Shown: one piece after another, positions 61,078 through 64,000 of the stretch
How positions within the stretch are numbered: position 1 is the stretch's first letter
Layout of the letters: the number at the start of each line of letters is the position of its first letter
Assembly: GCA_024684815.1 (NCBI GenBank)
Contig: JAIKWL010000085.1
Coordinates: forward strand, 1 to 64,000
Source of the DNA: Saccharofermentans sp.
Lineage (GTDB): Bacteria > Bacillota > Clostridia > Saccharofermentanales > Saccharofermentanaceae
Direction: 5' to 3'
DNA: 64,000 nucleotides
Translations under genes and position numbers: made by a program
The notes under the pieces: generated by a model
Told to the model about the DNA's origin: nothing
Databases searched by the model: none
What the model saw: the letters and a program-made list of their open reading frames with translations, nothing else

Positions 61078-61848
61078 ATGGATACGACCTTTTATGACAT
61101 GATCTTCAAGCGCAGATCATTTCACAGATACGGCGAGCCTGACGGCAAGAGCATCACACCTGAAGAACTCGATGAGATCCGTGAGATGTGGTACAGATTC
61201 GAACCTCTTTTCGAAGGGATAAAGACAAAGATAAAGATCGTCCCAGGCAGTCAGACGAGCTGTAACAGAGGCGAGGAATACTGCATCTTGATATACAGCG
61301 AAAAAAAGCCCGGTTATCTTCAGAATATAGGATACATAGGTGAGCAGCTCGATCTCTGGCTTACATCAAAAGGGATCGGACCTTTATGGTTCGGTGTCGG
61401 AAGGACTAAGGAGAGGAAATACGAGGGGCTGGAGTATGTCATCATGATGGCTATAAGAAAGATCGATGACGATTCCAAGTTCAGAACACCGGGTGATCTT
61501 ACGTCATTTATCCGCGTTCCTGTTGAGGAATTCTGGGAAGGACCTGTAATAGAAGGTGTTACTGAAGTTGTAAGGCTTACGCCGACTGCATGCAATATCC
61601 AGCCGTGGAAGGTTGTCAGTAAGGAAGACGGAACGCTTGATGTTTTCAGGTACAGACGTCCCGGAAAGCACGGCATTATCCCGCCGTTCAGGCTTGCGTA
61701 CTTCGGCAGCATAGATATCGGAATCTTCATGCTCTTCATGGATATCTGTCTTGAGCATCAGGGAATATCTTTTGAACGCGAGCTGACGCCTGATAACGGC
61801 AACTTCCAGAGACTTAATCTCAATGCCGTATATAAACTTAAGAAGTGA
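61078..61848 (+). CDS. nitroreductase family protein (TM1586 type)
   Basis: 256 residues. The N-terminus FYDMIFKRRSFHRY and the later TPTACNIQPWKVV and HGIIPPFRLAYFGSIDIGIFMLFM blocks are the two half-domains of the TM1586-type FMN nitroreductases. Predicted flavin-dependent oxidoreductase with unknown substrate; it is followed directly by a flavodoxin gene, a sensible electron donor. It overlaps the alternative GTG start of the flavodoxin, whose ribosome site lies at the stop codon. Confidence 0.88.
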   Translation: MDTTFYDMIFKRRSFHRYGEPDGKSITPEELDEIREMWYRFEPLFEGIKTKIKIVPGSQTSCNRGEEYCILIYSEKKPGYLQNIGYIGEQLDLWLTSKGIGPLWFGVGRTKERKYEGLEYVIMMAIRKIDDDSKFRTPGDLTSFIRVPVEEFWEGPVIEGVTEVVRLTPTACNIQPWKVVSKEDGTLDVFRYRRPGKHGIIPPFRLAYFGSIDIGIFMLFMDICLEHQGISFERELTPDNGNFQRLNLNAVYKLKK

Positions 61849-61859
61849 CAGGAGGATCT

Positions 61860-62345
61860 ATGAAGACCGCTATCGTTTACTATTCCATGCATGGTAATGT
61901 GCGCTATGTTGCTGAGAAAACCGCCAGGGAGCTTGGAGCCGATCTGATCGAACTCATACCTGTCAAGGCATATCCTGATAAGGGCGCAATGCAGTTTATC
62001 TGGGGCGGTTCCGCAGTTACTTTTAAGAAGAAGCCTGAGCTGGAGCCTTATAAATTCAATGTTGCGGATTATGAGCTCGTGATAATCGGCACACCGGTAT
62101 GGGCAAGCAATTTCACACCTCCGCTCCGCACGTTCTTCGAGAATAATGATCTTACAGGAAAAAAGATCGCCGCTATCGTTACAAGTGCCGGAGGTGATTC
62201 GGCTAAATGTCTTGAGGCAATCAAGACAGCGGCAAAGACGGATTCACTTGCGGCAGTATTGAGTCTTATAGATCCTAAAACCAGCCCTTCTGAAGAAAAG
62301 GAAAAGCAGATCCTTGAATTCATAAATTCCTGCAAAGTCCTTTGA
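61860..62345 (+). CDS. flavodoxin
   Basis: 161 residues from the ATG at 61860 (GGAGG six bases upstream; the GTG at 61845 overlaps the upstream stop). FMN phosphate loop IVYYSMHGNVRYVA (near 5-18) and the TPVWASNFTPPLR and SAGGDSAK blocks are flavodoxin signatures. Low-potential electron carrier in the cytoplasm; the nitroreductase encoded just before it is the natural partner. Confidence 0.93.
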   Translation: MKTAIVYYSMHGNVRYVAEKTARELGADLIELIPVKAYPDKGAMQFIWGGSAVTFKKKPELEPYKFNVADYELVIIGTPVWASNFTPPLRTFFENNDLTGKKIAAIVTSAGGDSAKCLEAIKTAAKTDSLAAVLSLIDPKTSPSEEKEKQILEFINSCKVL

Positions 62346-62356
62346 TTAAGAGAATA

Positions 62357-62407
62357 TTGAAAAGTATATGTTTTAATTTATTATAAACATAGTCTTATCC
62401 TATGTTT
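62357..62407 (+). promoter_or_regulatory. promoter and leader hairpin of surE
   Basis: TTGAAA (62357-62362) with TTATAA (62381-62386) 18 bases on, then AAACATAG (62385-62392) / CTATGTTT (62400-62407), an eight-base AT-rich hairpin right before the ribosome site GAAAGG. It could be a weak terminator of the flavodoxin transcript or a 5' fold. Confidence 0.5.
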
Positions 62408-62421
62408 TAGAAAGGTTAACG

Positions 62422-63135
62422 ATGAGAAAGATATTAGTCTCAAATGATGACGGCATAGATTCTGAAGGGATCGTAAGACTTGCAGAACTTGCGAAAAAAT
62501 TCGGTGAAGTCTGGGTTGTTGCTCCTGTAAAGCAGTTCAGTGCCATGTCTCATGCTGCGACCTTTTGGGACCCTCTTGAAGTATGGCAGGCGGATTTCCC
62601 GGTTGAGGGGGTTCATGCTTACGCGACTTCAGGAACGCCTTCTGACTGTATATGTGTTGCTTTAAATGCCGTTATGCCGTGTAAGCCTGATGTAGTTTTC
62701 TGCGGGATAAATGCAGGATATAATATCGCTTCGAGCATTCAGTACTCGGCGACTTGCGGTGCTGCTTTTGAGGCGGCAAACGAAGGTGTCCACACTATCG
62801 CTTTTTCCGAATATCATGAAGGTCCTCATGATGTTGCCGATAAGTATATAGAACAGATAGCTGCTGAACTGATAGATAAGCCTCTTGGTGTAAATGAGAT
62901 CTGGAACGTCAATTTCCCCGGCTGTTCTCTGGAAGAATGCAAAGGAATAAAGTATGACTGTACCGTATCCCAGGCACCTTTTTTCTCTGGCGGCTATAAT
63001 GTGGTAAAAGATGAGGGCACCAAGGTAACTTACATGATCGATTACAGGCCTGTATGGCAAGCCGAAGAGGGAACAGACCTCAAGGCTGTTATCGATAATT
63101 ATGTAGCTGTCGGAAAAGTAAAGAACTACAGCTGA
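62422..63135 (+). CDS. surE: 5'/3'-nucleotidase SurE
   Basis: 237 residues. The metal-site SNDDGIDSEGI (Asp9, Asp10) at the N-terminus, VAPVKQFSAMSHAAT, SGTPSDCICVAL and the GINAGYNIASSIQYSATCGAAFEA block are diagnostic. Hydrolyses nucleoside monophosphates; a stationary-phase survival protein in E. coli. Downstream of flavodoxin with its own promoter-like sequence; it precedes a DUF1295 gene by nine bases. Confidence 0.96.
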   Translation: MRKILVSNDDGIDSEGIVRLAELAKKFGEVWVVAPVKQFSAMSHAATFWDPLEVWQADFPVEGVHAYATSGTPSDCICVALNAVMPCKPDVVFCGINAGYNIASSIQYSATCGAAFEAANEGVHTIAFSEYHEGPHDVADKYIEQIAAELIDKPLGVNEIWNVNFPGCSLEECKGIKYDCTVSQAPFFSGGYNVVKDEGTKVTYMIDYRPVWQAEEGTDLKAVIDNYVAVGKVKNYS

Positions 63136-63144
63136 TCTTAAAAT

Positions 63145-64000
63145 ATGGACAGGATAAGGAGCAGCAAACCGGTAAGCATAGCTGTCATTACATTTATCTA
63201 TGTTTTGGCGGCAGTTATAGGAATAACGGTTTGTATTTCTTTGCCGTTTAATTTATGGCTCAATCTTCTTTTGTCTGATATTGCAGCGACGATTTTTGTA
63301 TTTATCTTCAGCTTGATATTCCGGAATGCATCTGTCTACGATCCTTACTGGAGTGTTCAGCCTGTCGTTATAACGTTATGCTGTGCTTTGCACTGCGGTT
63401 TTTTCCCTGCCACGGTCATTGTACTTGTATCGATCGTATACTGGGGCATAAGGCTGACAGGAAACTGGGCTTATGTTTTTGATGGACTTAATCATCAGGA
63501 CTGGCGCTATACCAAGCTTGAAAAAGAAAACGGCAGACTATATCCACTCATCAATCTTGCCGGTATTCACATGATGCCCACACTGATAGTCTATGCCTGC
63601 ACACTTCCGGCGGTTTACCTGATCAGCGAGGGCGGAGACATAAATGCCGGAAGCATTATCGGAGGATCGGTCTCAGTCTGTGCTGCCACTCTTCAGCTTG
63701 CAGCTGATATACAGATGCACCGGTATAGGAAAAGGGGCGAGCACGGGCTTATCCGTACGGGGTTATGGAAATACTCAAGGCATCCGAATTATCTTGGTGA
63801 GATATTGATGTGGTGGGGTATTGCGATCCAGTCCGTATCGGTCATTCATTTCAAGTGGTGGATATTTATCGGAGCTTTGCTCAATACTGTTCTTTTCTTT
63901 ACTGTGAGCATTCCTTTGGCAGACAGAAGACAATCTGCCAAACCCGGGTACGCGGAGTACAGAAAACAGACACACAGTCTTCTGCCGGTTCCAAAGAAGA
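63145..64000 (+). CDS. DUF1295 / isoprenylcysteine methyltransferase-like membrane protein (partial)
   Basis: At least 285 codons are present and the frame is open to the window end, so the C-terminus lies beyond it. About seven hydrophobic segments are visible (for example SIAVITFIYVLAAVIGITVC, IAATIFVFIFSLIF, SVSVCAATLQLAADI). The signature LWKYSRHPNYLGEILMWWGI near the C-terminal end, and the GYAEYRKQT end, identify the DUF1295/steroid-5-alpha-reductase-like family, integral membrane proteins that resemble isoprenylcysteine carboxyl methyltransferases. The ATG at 63145 is nine bases after the surE stop; no good ribosome site, but the reading frame has no closer start. Substrate unknown. 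Confidence 0.85.
   Translation, partial: MDRIRSSKPVSIAVITFIYVLAAVIGITVCISLPFNLWLNLLLSDIAATIFVFIFSLIFRNASVYDPYWSVQPVVITLCCALHCGFFPATVIVLVSIVYWGIRLTGNWAYVFDGLNHQDWRYTKLEKENGRLYPLINLAGIHMMPTLIVYACTLPAVYLISEGGDINAGSIIGGSVSVCAATLQLAADIQMHRYRKRGEHGLIRTGLWKYSRHPNYLGEILMWWGIAIQSVSVIHFKWWIFIGALLNTVLFFTVSIPLADRRQSAKPGYAEYRKQTHSLLPVPKK

Noticed and set aside
1..64000. Insertion sequences, prophage or integrative element
   Set aside because: No transposase, integrase, terminal inverted repeats or target-site duplications were recognised; tRNA-Gln has no adjacent integrase or direct repeat of its 3' end.

Overview
The window reads as a chromosome segment of a low-to-mid GC, Gram-positive, plant-fibre-degrading member of the Clostridia (rumen or gut type; species not determinable from the sequence alone). 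Support comes from Shine-Dalgarno sites of the AGGAGG type before nearly every gene, lipobox lipoproteins, secreted proteins with Gly-Trp cell-wall-binding repeats, a CIRCE heat-shock operator, YtcP/LplB-type sugar ABC permeases, a GH3 enzyme with the swapped domain order known from rumen Firmicutes, and a complete hexuronate pathway. There is no phage, transposase, integrase or CRISPR array, and one tRNA gene, tRNA-Gln(CUG).

Region 1 (1-3736): a small membrane protein and an NlpC/P60 lipoprotein on the minus strand, then two acetyltransferase genes, one of them fused to a nitroreductase-like domain.

Region 2 (3771-19602) is the most unusual part: a co-directional block of nine signalling genes. 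It contains a four-helix membrane protein with TrkA-like Rossmann domains and a C-terminal ryanodine-receptor (RyR) domain; two tandem TIR or TIR-like / single-TM / extracellular beta-propeller receptors; a soluble HD-phosphohydrolase with its own RyR domain; a FecR-domain surface protein; a CHASE2-adenylate cyclase; a metallo-beta-lactamase/GAF/GGDEF diguanylate cyclase; and two zinc-ribbon two-TM paralogues. TIR enzymes, cAMP, c-di-GMP, HD hydrolase and RyR sensor modules together suggest an envelope-to-cytoplasm nucleotide signalling system, which I regard as the best candidate for an undescribed system here.

Region 3 (19767-27157): a CIRCE-controlled small heat-shock gene, a secreted transglutaminase-like protein with wall-binding repeats, and a minus-strand operon of lipoprotein, double-TIR/ten-repeat TPR protein and glycerate kinase.

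Region 4 (27185-44022) is a glucuronoxylan/aldouronate utilisation locus: FCD-type GntR regulator, uxuB, uxuA, two membrane proteins (one DUF624), an SGNH acetylesterase, a sugar ABC transporter (two permeases and a lipoprotein binding protein, no ATPase gene), a cytoplasmic GH115 alpha-glucuronidase, uxaC, kdgA and kdgK. Oligosaccharides would be imported, deacetylated, stripped of (methyl)glucuronate, and glucuronate carried via fructuronate, mannonate, KDG and KDPG to pyruvate and glyceraldehyde-3-phosphate. Four promoters in this locus share a palindrome close to CTAGTATTCTAG, probably the operator of the GntR protein.

Region 5 (44154-64000) is mixed: a wall-binding-repeat protein, an MmcQ/YjbR protein, a very large polytopic membrane protein, an NlpC/P60-like secreted protein, a domain-swapped GH3 glucosidase, two J-like-domain membrane proteins, a pseudouridine synthase, a Smr protein, a family 4 uracil-DNA glycosylase, tRNA-Gln, a tautomerase, a CBM4/9-GH9 cellulase lipoprotein, a nitroreductase, a flavodoxin, surE, and a DUF1295 methyltransferase-like protein cut by the window end.
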